Source: Bacteroidales bacterium UBA6360 (lineage in GTDB: Bacteria; Bacteroidota; Bacteroidia; Bacteroidales; UBA932). Taken from it: a stretch of DNA of 20,423 nt. The first letter of the stretch is position 1; each line of letters begins with the position of its first letter. Both the position numbers and the translations under genes were made by a program. This document shows positions 8,699 to 17,407 of this stretch, piece after piece. The stretch is taken from contig DJRM01000002.1 of assembly GCA_002440085.1 (NCBI GenBank), positions 3,198 to 23,620 of the forward strand, written 5' to 3'. The notes beneath the pieces were generated by a model that saw only the letters and a program-made list of their open reading frames with translations, was not told where the DNA came from and did no database searches.

Positions 8699-11600
8699 AT
8701 GAAAAAGTTAGTTTGCATTATTGCGGTTCTTCTTCTGATGCCGTTTGGCGTCACGGCTCAGAACCGATATTCCGGAACTGTCCTCGGAAGCGACGGCGCT
8801 CCGCTGCCGGGTGCGGCCGTGATGATAGAGGGCACCACGAACGGAACAGCCACCGACACGGACGGCAGATATGAGATCGTGGCGACCTCCGGACAGACTC
8901 TGCTCGTCTCATGCATAGGCTTCTCGGACGCCCGGAAAACCCTTGGAACACAGACAGTCGTGGATTTCACGCTTGAGGACGACGCAACTTTCCTCGACGA
9001 AGTCGTCGTGGTGGGCTATGATGTCCAGAAGAAAGTCAATCTCACAGGTTCTGTCTCCTCACTCTCGGCCGGGCAAATCGAGACCCGTCCTGTGACGAGC
9101 GCCGCGGGCGCGCTTCAGGGACTGGCGGCCGGCGTGACCGTGACGAGCCAGTCCGGCAATCCGGGTGCTCCCGGGAGTTCAATACGCGTCCGTGGAATAG
9201 GAACCTTCGGCGGTTCAAGCGCCTCGCCTCTTGTGCTTGTCGATGGGGTTCAGGGCAGCATCGACGATGTGGATCCTTCACAGATTGACAAGATATCCGT
9301 CCTGAAGGACGCTGCCTCCTCTTCCATCTACGGCTCGCGTGCGGCCAACGGGGTGATTCTCATCACGACCAAGCGCGCTCCGAAGGACAGGTTCTCGCTG
9401 ACGTACCGCGGATATGCAGGCTGGTCCTCCCCGACGGATCTTCCTGAACTTGTTGGTGCGGAGGACTATATGAGACTTAGTCGCGAGGCCTCGCTCAACG
9501 ACGGCGACACACCGCTTTACACGGAAGAATACATTGCCGGATATATGGCCAACCATCGTGTGGATCCGGATTCGTATCCGATAACGAAATGGCAGGAAAA
9601 AGTCCTCAACGGCAACGGATTCACCCATAATCATGCGCTCGCGTTCAATGCCGCGTCGGGAAAAATACGCAACAGCGCCTCGTTCGGCTATCTCAGCCAG
9701 AACGGCATCATAAAGCGTCAGGACTATTCAAGATTCACGCTGCGCGACAACATGACGATAGAGGTAAGCGAGAGGCTGAACGTCAAATTTGACTTTGCGA
9801 CAAATTTCGGACGCCGCAACGCCGTGCCTCTCGCGGCAAGCCTTTTCAACATGATGAACACCCGCGACCCTCTGATACTTACCCAATGGTCGAGCGGGGA
9901 CTATGCCCCGATGACCGGCGGCTCCACGAACATCCTTCCCGTCACGGACGGAGAGGGAGGGCAGAAACGGGTGGACAATCTCAGGCTCAACGGCTCCGCC
10001 TCCGTGAGCTGGTCGCCTTGGAAATGGCTGACGCTGGAGGGCAGGATCGCCCCTCGTCTGGTAGTCTCCCACACTCATCTTTTCGAGGATGTCATTCAGT
10101 ATGCCTCGGATGCCTACGGTTCTCAGTCTCCGGTGAAAAGCCGGCTTTACAATGAGCTTACAGAGTCCCAGACCCAGAATTTCTACATGACATATCAGGG
10201 AACAGCCGCCTTCCATCAGACATTCGCGGACTCTCATGACCTGAAGGTTCTTTTGGGCGTTTCGAGAGAGACGATGGGGCAGAGGTATTATTCTGCTTCG
10301 AGGCAGAGCCTCCCTTACCCTGACTATCCGGTTCTCAGCGTCGGCGCGGAGGACGAGACGATGGCTAATGCCGGCACGAGGTCGGAATGGGCTCTTCAGT
10401 CTTTCTTCGGACGCGTGAACTACAATTACAGGGAGAGATACCTGATAGAGGGAAATATCCGCTTCGACGGCTCGTCGAGGTTCGCCCGCGGAAAGCAGTG
10501 GGGAATTTTTCCTTCCGTGTCGGCCGGCTGGAGAATCAGCGAGGAACCGTGGATGGAGAATATCCGGAAGACGCTCACCGAACTCAAGTTGCGCGGCTCC
10601 TACGGCCAGTTGGGAAACCAGAACATCAGTTCTTCCAACTACCCTTTCGCAGAGCAGCTTGCAATGGATGTATATTCGGTGAACGGAGTTCTCGTGCCGA
10701 TAGCCTACAGGAACACTCTGGCAAACGAAGACATCACATGGGAAACTTCTGAAATGTTCGATGTCGGCTTTGACGCGGCCTTGTGGAACAAACTCACCCT
10801 GACGGCGGATTTCTATGTGAAGAACACCCATGGAATCCTGATGACTCTCAACATTCCTCTTTCTGCCGGCCTCAACGCCCCTTATCAGAATGCGGGGGAG
10901 GTCAGGAACATAGGCTGGGAACTCAGTGCCGGCTATCACGATTCGTGGGGCGACTTCCGCTTGGGGATAGATGCCAATGTCTCGGATGTTCTCAACAAAA
11001 TTACTGACATGAAGGGACAGTATGAGAGCCGAAGCGGCGGCATAATCCGCAATCAGGAAGGCTATTCAATCAATTCCATATACGGACTCAACTGCATCGG
11101 TATGGCGCGCACCCAAGAGGAAGCGGATTGGGTGAACCTCAATCTGCGACAATACGGCAAGGACATCGTCCCCGGTGATCTCATCTATGCCGACACCGAC
11201 GGGGACGGAGCCGTGACAGATGCGGACATGACCGTCATAGGCAGCACGGTCCCGAGATATACGTACGGAGCGACGCTCTCCTTCGGATGGCGCGGACTTG
11301 ATTTCAGCGCATTCTTCCAGGGTGTCGGGAAGGTGGATTCATATCTGAGCTCTTATTTTGTCCAGCCGTGCATCAACGGCGGAACTTTCCGCAAGGAGCA
11401 CCTCGACCGCTGGACTCCGGAGACTCCGGGAGGATTCTATCCGAGAATGTCCTACAGAAGCGAGCACAACCGCAAGACTTCTTCGTTCTGGATGAGGGAC
11501 GCCTCCTATCTGCGGCTTAAGAATATCACCCTGAGCTACACTCTGCCCCAGAGCGCGATGAAGAAGTTTGTCAAGAAGGTCTCGTTCTTCGCCTCGGCCG

Positions 11601-11752
11601 AGAATCTGTTCACTTTCACAAAATTCTATCAGGGATACGACCCTGAGGTCGGCTACGACCCGAACGCCCGTGACGGAGTGTCTCTTGGAGCGGTCGCTGA
11701 CAACTATCCTCAAGTCAGGACCTGTACATTCGGTGTTGAACTCAAATTCTAA
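8699..11752 (+). CDS. SusC/RagA-family TonB-dependent outer-membrane transporter
   Basis: This 1017-residue outer-membrane transporter should import oligosaccharides (less often peptides), powered by TonB-ExbBD. The signal peptide is cleaved near VTA-QN (about 20-21). Residues about 23-95 are a carboxypeptidase-regulatory-like beta domain (YSGTVLGSDGAPLPGAAVMI, TDTDGRYEI). The TonB box region DEVVVVGY is at 100-107. A plug domain follows (about 115-228) with SIRVRGIGTF, PLVLVDGVQG and SRAANGVILITTKRA, the last being a SusC hallmark. The remainder is the beta-barrel, ending in the terminal strand FGVELKF with the usual C-terminal Phe. There is no N-terminal STN domain, so it is not of the type that signals to an anti-sigma factor, consistent with the lack of an ECF sigma gene. 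It lies 12 nt after the upstream lipoprotein and 6 nt before SusD. Confidence 0.97.
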   Translation: MKKLVCIIAVLLLMPFGVTAQNRYSGTVLGSDGAPLPGAAVMIEGTTNGTATDTDGRYEIVATSGQTLLVSCIGFSDARKTLGTQTVVDFTLEDDATFLDEVVVVGYDVQKKVNLTGSVSSLSAGQIETRPVTSAAGALQGLAAGVTVTSQSGNPGAPGSSIRVRGIGTFGGSSASPLVLVDGVQGSIDDVDPSQIDKISVLKDAASSSIYGSRAANGVILITTKRAPKDRFSLTYRGYAGWSSPTDLPELVGAEDYMRLSREASLNDGDTPLYTEEYIAGYMANHRVDPDSYPITKWQEKVLNGNGFTHNHALAFNAASGKIRNSASFGYLSQNGIIKRQDYSRFTLRDNMTIEVSERLNVKFDFATNFGRRNAVPLAASLFNMMNTRDPLILTQWSSGDYAPMTGGSTNILPVTDGEGGQKRVDNLRLNGSASVSWSPWKWLTLEGRIAPRLVVSHTHLFEDVIQYASDAYGSQSPVKSRLYNELTESQTQNFYMTYQGTAAFHQTFADSHDLKVLLGVSRETMGQRYYSASRQSLPYPDYPVLSVGAEDETMANAGTRSEWALQSFFGRVNYNYRERYLIEGNIRFDGSSRFARGKQWGIFPSVSAGWRISEEPWMENIRKTLTELKLRGSYGQLGNQNISSSNYPFAEQLAMDVYSVNGVLVPIAYRNTLANEDITWETSEMFDVGFDAALWNKLTLTADFYVKNTHGILMTLNIPLSAGLNAPYQNAGEVRNIGWELSAGYHDSWGDFRLGIDANVSDVLNKITDMKGQYESRSGGIIRNQEGYSINSIYGLNCIGMARTQEEADWVNLNLRQYGKDIVPGDLIYADTDGDGAVTDADMTVIGSTVPRYTYGATLSFGWRGLDFSAFFQGVGKVDSYLSSYFVQPCINGGTFRKEHLDRWTPETPGGFYPRMSYRSEHNRKTSSFWMRDASYLRLKNITLSYTLPQSAMKKFVKKVSFFASAENLFTFTKFYQGYDPEVGYDPNARDGVSLGAVADNYPQVRTCTFGVELKF

Positions 11753-11758
11753 GTGACT

Positions 11759-13564
11759 ATGAAGAAGACTGTTATAATTCTACTTTCGATTCTTGTCCCG
11801 CTCGGGTGCAGCCTCGACAGGCATCCGCTCAACGGTCCCTCAACGGTCGGCTTCCCGTCTTCCGAGGAGGAGGCCACGGCCGGGACTTATGCCGCCTACC
11901 GTGCGGTGGCGACCAATTACGGACACCTTACGGCTGGCTGGTGGAGGACCATCGACTGCATCAGCGACATCGGCACTGGACGCGCTTCCAGCGCAGCGGT
12001 CCTCCAGCTTACGACATCCACCATTTCGACGGAAAACAAGTGGGTGGTTTCCTTCTACAAGTACTCCTACATCGCGATTGGACGCGCAAACTATGTCCTC
12101 GACGGACTTGACAACCTTTCCGGGAAGGTTCCTGAGTCCACAATCGCTGCTCTCAAGGCGGAATTGCTCTGTATCAGAGCCTTTTGCTACGACCAGTTAG
12201 TTCAGTACTATGGGGCTGTTCCTTATATTGACCATGCCCTTGCCCTCAATGACAAGAGCTACCCGAGAATGTCGGTGGAGGAGATCGTCTCAGGGATTCT
12301 TGCCGATCTGGACGATGCTCTGTTAGAGGCGCTTCCCCCGGTGCGTCCTGCATCTGAAGGAACAGCCCGCTTCGGAAGGGCAGCGGCATATATGCTCAAG
12401 GCGAGAATCTTCCTGAACCATGCCACCGCCTCCAACGGATATTTCGAAAAGGCGGCAGAGTATGCCGACAAGGCCATCTCAATCGCGGAGGAGAACGGCA
12501 GCCGTCTTGCTGAATACGATCTGAACTACTATCCCACCCATGCCGCCGGCGAGCCGAACTGCGCGCTTTTCTCCTATGCCGGCGAGAACGACCCGGAGTG
12601 GCTGTGGTCGCTCCAATACAACGACCTGACCACCGACCTGCTGACCATCAACGTCTATTACATAGCACCTCGAACCCTTAACGGAGCTTCGTGGATGGGA
12701 CCTTCACAGGCTTTTGTCGATGCGATTCAATGCACTGACGGCAAGCACATCACGGACTCTCCTCTGTATGACTGGAGAGACCCGTGGAAGAACAGGGATC
12801 CGCGTCTCGACCTTTTCTGTGTGCGCGACAATTCCCGTACTATGGGTGTGGAATATTCGCTCGACGTCACAAAGGAAAAGGTTCATGACTACATTGCCGG
12901 AACGGAAATCGCCAATTCAAATGTCGTCGGCAACAAAAGTGAATATGGCCCGAACGGAGCGAAGGGCCCCGGAGGCTATCTCTGGCGCAAGGGGTACGAC
13001 AACGCGTTCTATGGCGCAATTACCGGAGGTTCCCGCGAGCAGACAAAGGACGCGATAAACAACGGGGTCTTCCGTCTGAGCGAACTCTATCTGATTGCTG
13101 CAGAGGCCAGAATTGAGGCCGGAGTTGAACTTGACATCGCCAAGGATTACATTGACCGTATACGTCGGCGCGTGAATATGCCGGATGTCGTCGCGACTGA
13201 CCGGGCAGGGCTGCGCACCGCGCTGAGATACGAGCGTATGGTGGAGCTTTGCAACGAGGGCTTCCGCTGGTATGACCTGCGCCGCTGGGGAATCGCGGAG
13301 AAAGCCATGAACCACGATGTAATGGCTCCCGGCCAGTCTTCCGCAAAAGCTCCGAGGAATTTCATCTCCAATGCGAAGCCGCACATTGACGAGGACTGTG
13401 TCGTGACCTATTCCGATGAGACATGGGACGGAAATCCGAGCAACCTGCGAAAATTCGGAAGCTATGTGTTCACGTCCGGAAAGGACGAACTCTGGCCGAT
13501 TCCGAAGTCCGAACTTGACTCCAACGAGGCCATGAATCCTTCCGATCAGAATCCGGGATATTAA
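11759..13564 (+). CDS. SusD/RagB-family nutrient-binding outer-membrane lipoprotein
   Basis: This 601-residue surface lipoprotein should form the lid of the SusCD complex and bind the substrate outside the cell. The signal peptide ends in LVPLGC (lipid Cys 17). The family pattern is clear: EEEATAGTYAAYRAV near the N-terminus, tetratricopeptide-like helices with ALKAELLCIRAFCYDQLVQYYG, then FRLSELYLIAAEARIEAG, YERMVELCNEGFRWYDLRRWG and the characteristic ending ELDSNEAMNPSDQNPGY. The ATG at 11759 is chosen over an in-frame GTG at 11753 that abuts the SusC stop. It is paired with the SusC gene, as expected of a PUL core. Divergence between SusD proteins prevents a substrate call. Confidence 0.97.
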   Translation: MKKTVIILLSILVPLGCSLDRHPLNGPSTVGFPSSEEEATAGTYAAYRAVATNYGHLTAGWWRTIDCISDIGTGRASSAAVLQLTTSTISTENKWVVSFYKYSYIAIGRANYVLDGLDNLSGKVPESTIAALKAELLCIRAFCYDQLVQYYGAVPYIDHALALNDKSYPRMSVEEIVSGILADLDDALLEALPPVRPASEGTARFGRAAAYMLKARIFLNHATASNGYFEKAAEYADKAISIAEENGSRLAEYDLNYYPTHAAGEPNCALFSYAGENDPEWLWSLQYNDLTTDLLTINVYYIAPRTLNGASWMGPSQAFVDAIQCTDGKHITDSPLYDWRDPWKNRDPRLDLFCVRDNSRTMGVEYSLDVTKEKVHDYIAGTEIANSNVVGNKSEYGPNGAKGPGGYLWRKGYDNAFYGAITGGSREQTKDAINNGVFRLSELYLIAAEARIEAGVELDIAKDYIDRIRRRVNMPDVVATDRAGLRTALRYERMVELCNEGFRWYDLRRWGIAEKAMNHDVMAPGQSSAKAPRNFISNAKPHIDEDCVVTYSDETWDGNPSNLRKFGSYVFTSGKDELWPIPKSELDSNEAMNPSDQNPGY

Positions 13565-13572
13565 TAATATAT

Positions 13573-13713
13573 ATGAATATGGAAAAGAAGAAAAATGTGT
13601 ATGAGACTCCTGTCTTCGGCATGCTGAATTTGGCTCCGGAGCGTGGATATGCCGTAAGCGGCGTTAATGAGGCTGACTGCGAAGGGGTCAGCGAGTCAGT
13701 TTATCGATGGTAA
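13573..13713 (+). CDS. 46-residue micro-ORF after susD
   Basis: A short frame beginning MNMEKKKNVYETPVFGMLNL and ending SESVYRW sits 8 nt after the SusD stop and 12 nt before the next gene, so it fills the gap in an otherwise tightly packed operon. It has a Lys-rich start, a YETP segment, one Cys and an acidic C-terminal half ending in Trp. It has no evident signal peptide or membrane helix. Short Bacteroidales frames with a Tyr-x-x-Pro start, a Gly/Ser middle and an acidic or aromatic tail are familiar to me as recurring, poorly characterised small proteins. That resemblance is recollection, not a search result. Its function is unknown; a peptide precursor or regulatory peptide is possible. 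A second ATG two codons in could also be the start. Confidence 0.55.
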   Translation: MNMEKKKNVYETPVFGMLNLAPERGYAVSGVNEADCEGVSESVYRW

Positions 13714-13725
13714 TATGATGAGGGT

Positions 13726-15285
13726 ATGAACATTATGAGAAAAATACTTCTGCTTGCCATTTTTTCCGTCATGCCGTTTCTCGGTGCCTGCGAAAAGCCG
13801 TCGTCCGGGATTGATTTCGGCGGCATAGACGCTCCTGTAACGGGAAAGATTGTCTGGTCGGACGGCTCGCCGGCTTCGGGGATACAGGTCAGTGACGGAT
13901 TCACGATTGTGAAGACCGGTCAGGACGGCCGGTATAGCATTCCCAAGCGCAGTACGTATGCCTGCTGGGTCTATTATTCTATTCCTGCCGGCGCGAAGGT
14001 CGCAGTAGGGGAGAACGGCCTGCCGCTGTTCTATAAGAAGCTCGACCCGAAGAAGACGGAATATGATTTCAAACTTGAAAGAATCGCGGAGGAAAAGCAA
14101 TTCCGCCTGCTCGCGCTCGGAGACCCTCAGGTGAAGGAGAAGAACAACGGCATCAGTCGCTTCAACGCTGAGACGGCTAAGGACATCAGGGACTATGTCG
14201 CTTCGAAGGGCGTCGATATGCCGACCTACGCCATTGCTCTCGGAGACCTCGTCCACAACGAGTGGAATCTCTACCCGGAGGTGACGCGGATGCTTTCAGC
14301 GGAGAATCTCTCCGTGCCGTGCTTTCAGGCCATCGGCAACCACGACCATGAGTTTTCGGCTTCCGACCCGATTCCGGATCTTGTCGGGCAGAGGAAATAC
14401 GAGGCTGCCATGGGACCTGTGAACTACTCCTTTGACAGAGGAGCCGTCCACATCCTCGTGCTTGACAACATCGTGCATCAGGGCAAGAACGAGTCTTCCT
14501 GCAAGGAGGAACTCTGCGAACGGGTCATGAACTGGGCGCGGACCGACCTGGCCTCTGTTCCGAAGGAAAAGACAGTCATTGTGTGCATGCATGCCGGCAT
14601 GGAATATGCCGCCGCACAGGAACTCTATGAAATTCTCGCGACCTTCCGTGAGGCGAGACTAATCGCCGGTCACAGCCACTACATCCACTATGCCATTGAA
14701 AAAGTGGCCGGCAAGACCATCCACATGGACGATGTCGGCACGACGAACGGAGTCGACTGGTGCGCGACCGTCTGCGGCGGAGGCGAGCCCATGGGCTATG
14801 CTTCCTACGAGTTCTCCGACGGTCATGTGACGAGTCATGTCTACAAGGGAACCGGTCTTCCGGAGACTTGCCAGATAAGGCTCTATCATCCCGCCGATTT
14901 TCCGGCGTTCGAGTATCAGGTTCAGAGCGACAAGCCTCGGACATACAGGTTTGACGTTCCGGGGAACGACTATGTCGTCGCCAACATCTGGAACGCCACG
15001 ACCGAATGGACATTCGAGGTCTGGGAGGACGGTGTGAAGGTTTCGGATGCGCTTGAACAGAAAAAGATGCATGACGCGTGGTCCTGCTGGTATTTCTACA
15101 AGGTGCTGGGACGGAATACCTACAGCTACTCCAGAAAGTCGCAGCACATGTATTTCCACAAACTGCACAATCCGGCTGCTGCGGCGGTGAGGGTGGTCGC
15201 CAGGGACCCTTACGGGCACGTGTTTGAGCAGACACTTTTCACCACGCGCTCTGTGGCCGATTACCCGGCGGCACCGGCATATTGA
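13726..15285 (+). CDS. Calcineurin-like metallophosphoesterase (lipoprotein)
   Basis: This 519-residue exported lipoprotein is a dinuclear-metal phosphoesterase. The signal peptide ends in FLGAC (lipid Cys 22). Residues about 35-118 form a small beta domain (PVTGKIVWSDGSPASGIQVS, GQDGRYSI) like the Metallophos_N module. The catalytic domain carries all the metal-ligand motifs in order: GDPQ (132-135), GDLVHNEW (173-180), GNHDHE (204-209), a His at 289 (CMHAGME) and GHSHYIH (315-321). A C-terminal beta domain (about 370-515) matches the Metallophos_C position. It would hydrolyse a phosphate mono- or diester in the periplasm or at the cell surface, possibly freeing sugars from phosphorylated glycans, given the SusCD context (inference). 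ATG 13735, three codons in, is an equally plausible start. It begins 12 nt after the micro-ORF. Confidence 0.93.
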   Translation: MNIMRKILLLAIFSVMPFLGACEKPSSGIDFGGIDAPVTGKIVWSDGSPASGIQVSDGFTIVKTGQDGRYSIPKRSTYACWVYYSIPAGAKVAVGENGLPLFYKKLDPKKTEYDFKLERIAEEKQFRLLALGDPQVKEKNNGISRFNAETAKDIRDYVASKGVDMPTYAIALGDLVHNEWNLYPEVTRMLSAENLSVPCFQAIGNHDHEFSASDPIPDLVGQRKYEAAMGPVNYSFDRGAVHILVLDNIVHQGKNESSCKEELCERVMNWARTDLASVPKEKTVIVCMHAGMEYAAAQELYEILATFREARLIAGHSHYIHYAIEKVAGKTIHMDDVGTTNGVDWCATVCGGGEPMGYASYEFSDGHVTSHVYKGTGLPETCQIRLYHPADFPAFEYQVQSDKPRTYRFDVPGNDYVVANIWNATTEWTFEVWEDGVKVSDALEQKKMHDAWSCWYFYKVLGRNTYSYSRKSQHMYFHKLHNPAAAAVRVVARDPYGHVFEQTLFTTRSVADYPAAPAY

Positions 15286-15322
15286 CGGCAGTTATCCATA
15301 GACTTGAACTTTTTAAATATTG

Positions 15323-17326
15323 ATGAAAATGACAAAGACACGAAAGATGATATTTGCCGCGTGGTTTATATGCCCGCTGGCGCTCATGGCCGCAGTTTCC
15401 TGCGAGAAGGCCATTAATTCGGATTCCCACGAAGAAAGCCTGTCCGAAAATCAGGGGCGGACGGGATCGCGCGAGATTGAATTTTCCGCCACCTCCGAGT
15501 GCGGAAGGACAAAGACTGCCCTTGGAGAACTCTCCGGCGGCTTTCGCCCCATTACCTGGGTGAAGGATGATGAGATAAGAATATTCTACAATGAATCATC
15601 CACTACATCCCGGGCACTCGCTGACGGCGCGACCACTACTTTCAGGGCAGATGTGGATGATGCTCCGGTCTATTACGCTGTCTATCCGTCCTCTGCCGAG
15701 AGCTTCGCGCAGGACGGGGCGGTGACCGTCACCATACCAGCAAGGCCTGTTGCCTCGGCGGATTTCGGCTCCGTCCATTATGCGGCGGCCGTGGCTAAGG
15801 ACGGGATTTTCCGATTCAAAAACCTGTGCGGATTCATACGCTTTGAGATCAGAAATCCCGAAATCAGGAATGTGATTATCCGGGGTGCCGGAGAACAGTC
15901 TCTTGCAGGCAAAGTCAGTGTGTCATTCGATGAGGACGGGAACATCGGGACCCCGACAGTTTCCGGCGGAAATTCGCGCATCATCGCCGGAGTGAGCGGA
16001 GCCGGTGTCTATTATGTTCCGGTGGTTCCGGACGCCAATCTTGAGAATGGCGTGGGATTCCGCTTCTACAAGGCCGGTGAGGTTGTCTCCGCCAACGCCA
16101 TAGAGACCGGAGTCTTCAGCCTTAAGCCTCTTTCGGTCAGCCGCAGTGGAATTGTCGATCTCGGGTGCATAGACGAGAGGATTGTGACAGACTGGTATAT
16201 TGCTCCGACTGCTCAAGGCACGGGTGACGGGTTGTCTGCGGAAAATGCTGCAGCGGGAGTTACATTCCTCAGGAGACTTCTTGCGCAGGATGACACCAAC
16301 GACAAGACCAAGAACGGTTTGGCAAAGGGTTATGGCTGCATCGGAGTCAAAGTTCACGCGGCTGCGGGAGAATATGATTTTGGAGGAGAAGAAATTGTTG
16401 TCGCTTGGCCAGGACATACTTCGGCAGTGGGTACTACCATAGAAGGTGCTCCCGGAACTCTGTTCAAAAACAGCGGAAACTCCCGCTTTTTCAATCTTGG
16501 GGCCAGGGCCGCTTTGACTTTCAATAACCTGCGCTTCACGGGCGGCAAGGCTGATATGGGCGGCGCTCTGTATCTTGGCGGAGACGATGCCACGATAAAA
16601 TGTGACGGATGCGTATTTGACGGAAATCTCGGCAGTGCCGTCTATCTGAATAATGCTTCGGCTTCCGCTTGGTTTAATTCCTGTGTATTCACGGGGAACA
16701 ATTCAACTCCGAATAGCAGTAGTCAATATGTCGGACGGGCAGTTTTGACAGAGACTGGGGCTGCGACTTTTTTCAATAATTGTACTTTTGGGGAGCAGGT
16801 GGCTTCCGAAAAATGTTTTGGCGATATTGAGATTCGCTCAGGAAAACTGATTTTTGCCAATTCGACGATGATTGGTTCGGCTTCGGGCGGAATCTTGCGG
16901 GTTCACACGGGAGGTGGAAACACTTTGTATCTGAATAGTCTTGTCATAAACAAGAATGGAGCGAAGACGGCGATAAACTATAATAGTGCAAATGGCACAT
17001 TCATTTCCCGTTATGTGATTTCCGGGCCGCCGCAAAACGGATACAAAAGATATTTTGACGGTACCCCTTCCGACACAGACATAGCAAATGTCAAATACGC
17101 CGACATCGGCAGTCCGGCTTTTGACGAGACTGACTTGGTCTATAAATGGGACGGAAAACTCGCCGGCTACGACAAGAGGATTTCCGCAGCGGACGCAGCC
17201 GCCATTATAAATACTGCCAATGCGGACTTCTGCACCTGGCTGGATTCCATCGGAGCCCTCGACAAGGACCAGCTCGGAAACTCACGCTCATCGTCCAACC
17301 GTCAGGGCGCGTGGTGCGGAAACTGA
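15323..17326 (+). CDS. Lipoprotein with fimbrillin-like N-terminus and beta-helix-like C-terminus
   Basis: This 667-residue exported lipoprotein has a signal peptide ending in MAAVSC (lipid Cys 27). Residues about 45-285 resemble the fimbrillin-like domain of Bacteroidales surface proteins: REIEFSAT, GRTKTALGE, ITWVKDDEIRIFY, YYAVYPSSA, FKNLCGFIRFEI, VYYVPVVP. From about 290 (WYIAPTAQGTGDGLSAENAA) it changes to a pectate-lyase-like parallel beta-helix pattern with repeating turns such as NNLRFTGGKADMGGALYLGG, CDGCVFDGNLGSAVYLNN and WFNSCVFTGNN. It ends DQLGNSRSSSNRQGAWCGN. No catalytic residues typical of a polysaccharide lyase are apparent, so surface adhesion or glycan binding is likelier than catalysis. 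The in-frame TTG at 15320 is rejected in favour of ATG 15323. It is 37 nt after the phosphoesterase gene and is probably the last gene of the operon, although no hairpin terminator follows. The segment from about 16600 is somewhat AT-richer than the rest. Confidence 0.85.
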   Translation: MKMTKTRKMIFAAWFICPLALMAAVSCEKAINSDSHEESLSENQGRTGSREIEFSATSECGRTKTALGELSGGFRPITWVKDDEIRIFYNESSTTSRALADGATTTFRADVDDAPVYYAVYPSSAESFAQDGAVTVTIPARPVASADFGSVHYAAAVAKDGIFRFKNLCGFIRFEIRNPEIRNVIIRGAGEQSLAGKVSVSFDEDGNIGTPTVSGGNSRIIAGVSGAGVYYVPVVPDANLENGVGFRFYKAGEVVSANAIETGVFSLKPLSVSRSGIVDLGCIDERIVTDWYIAPTAQGTGDGLSAENAAAGVTFLRRLLAQDDTNDKTKNGLAKGYGCIGVKVHAAAGEYDFGGEEIVVAWPGHTSAVGTTIEGAPGTLFKNSGNSRFFNLGARAALTFNNLRFTGGKADMGGALYLGGDDATIKCDGCVFDGNLGSAVYLNNASASAWFNSCVFTGNNSTPNSSSQYVGRAVLTETGAATFFNNCTFGEQVASEKCFGDIEIRSGKLIFANSTMIGSASGGILRVHTGGGNTLYLNSLVINKNGAKTAINYNSANGTFISRYVISGPPQNGYKRYFDGTPSDTDIANVKYADIGSPAFDETDLVYKWDGKLAGYDKRISAADAAAIINTANADFCTWLDSIGALDKDQLGNSRSSSNRQGAWCGN

Positions 17327-17345
17327 CTTTGATCTGTATTTTTGA

Positions 17346-17364
17346 GCCATATTTTAAATATGGC
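17346..17364. promoter_or_regulatory. Perfect 19-nt dyad upstream of cstA (candidate operator)
   Basis: GCCATATTT-T-AAATATGGC is a perfect inverted repeat with 9-bp arms and a single central base. It ends 10 nt before the TAnnTTTG box and covers the place where a -33 element would lie. Loops of one base are impossible in RNA hairpins with fully paired arms, so a DNA-binding protein site is likelier than a terminator. The regulator is unknown. Confidence 0.6.
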
Positions 17365-17374
17365 CAAAGTTTCT

Positions 17375-17382
17375 TAACTTTG
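17375..17382 (+). promoter_or_regulatory. Putative -7 promoter element of cstA
   Basis: TAACTTTG matches the Bacteroidota consensus TAnnTTTG. Transcription would start near 17389, giving a short leader to the ATG at 17408. No good TTTG -33 box lies at the usual spacing; that position holds the dyad, which would suit an activator- or repressor-controlled promoter. Confidence 0.6.
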
Positions 17383-17407
17383 CGGTTGCTGAAAATTAGT
17401 AACCGCA

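Noticed and set aside
9728..10939. 403-codon minus-strand frame opposite susC
   Set aside because: It mirrors the codon pattern of the TonB-dependent transporter gene and shows no protein-family features.
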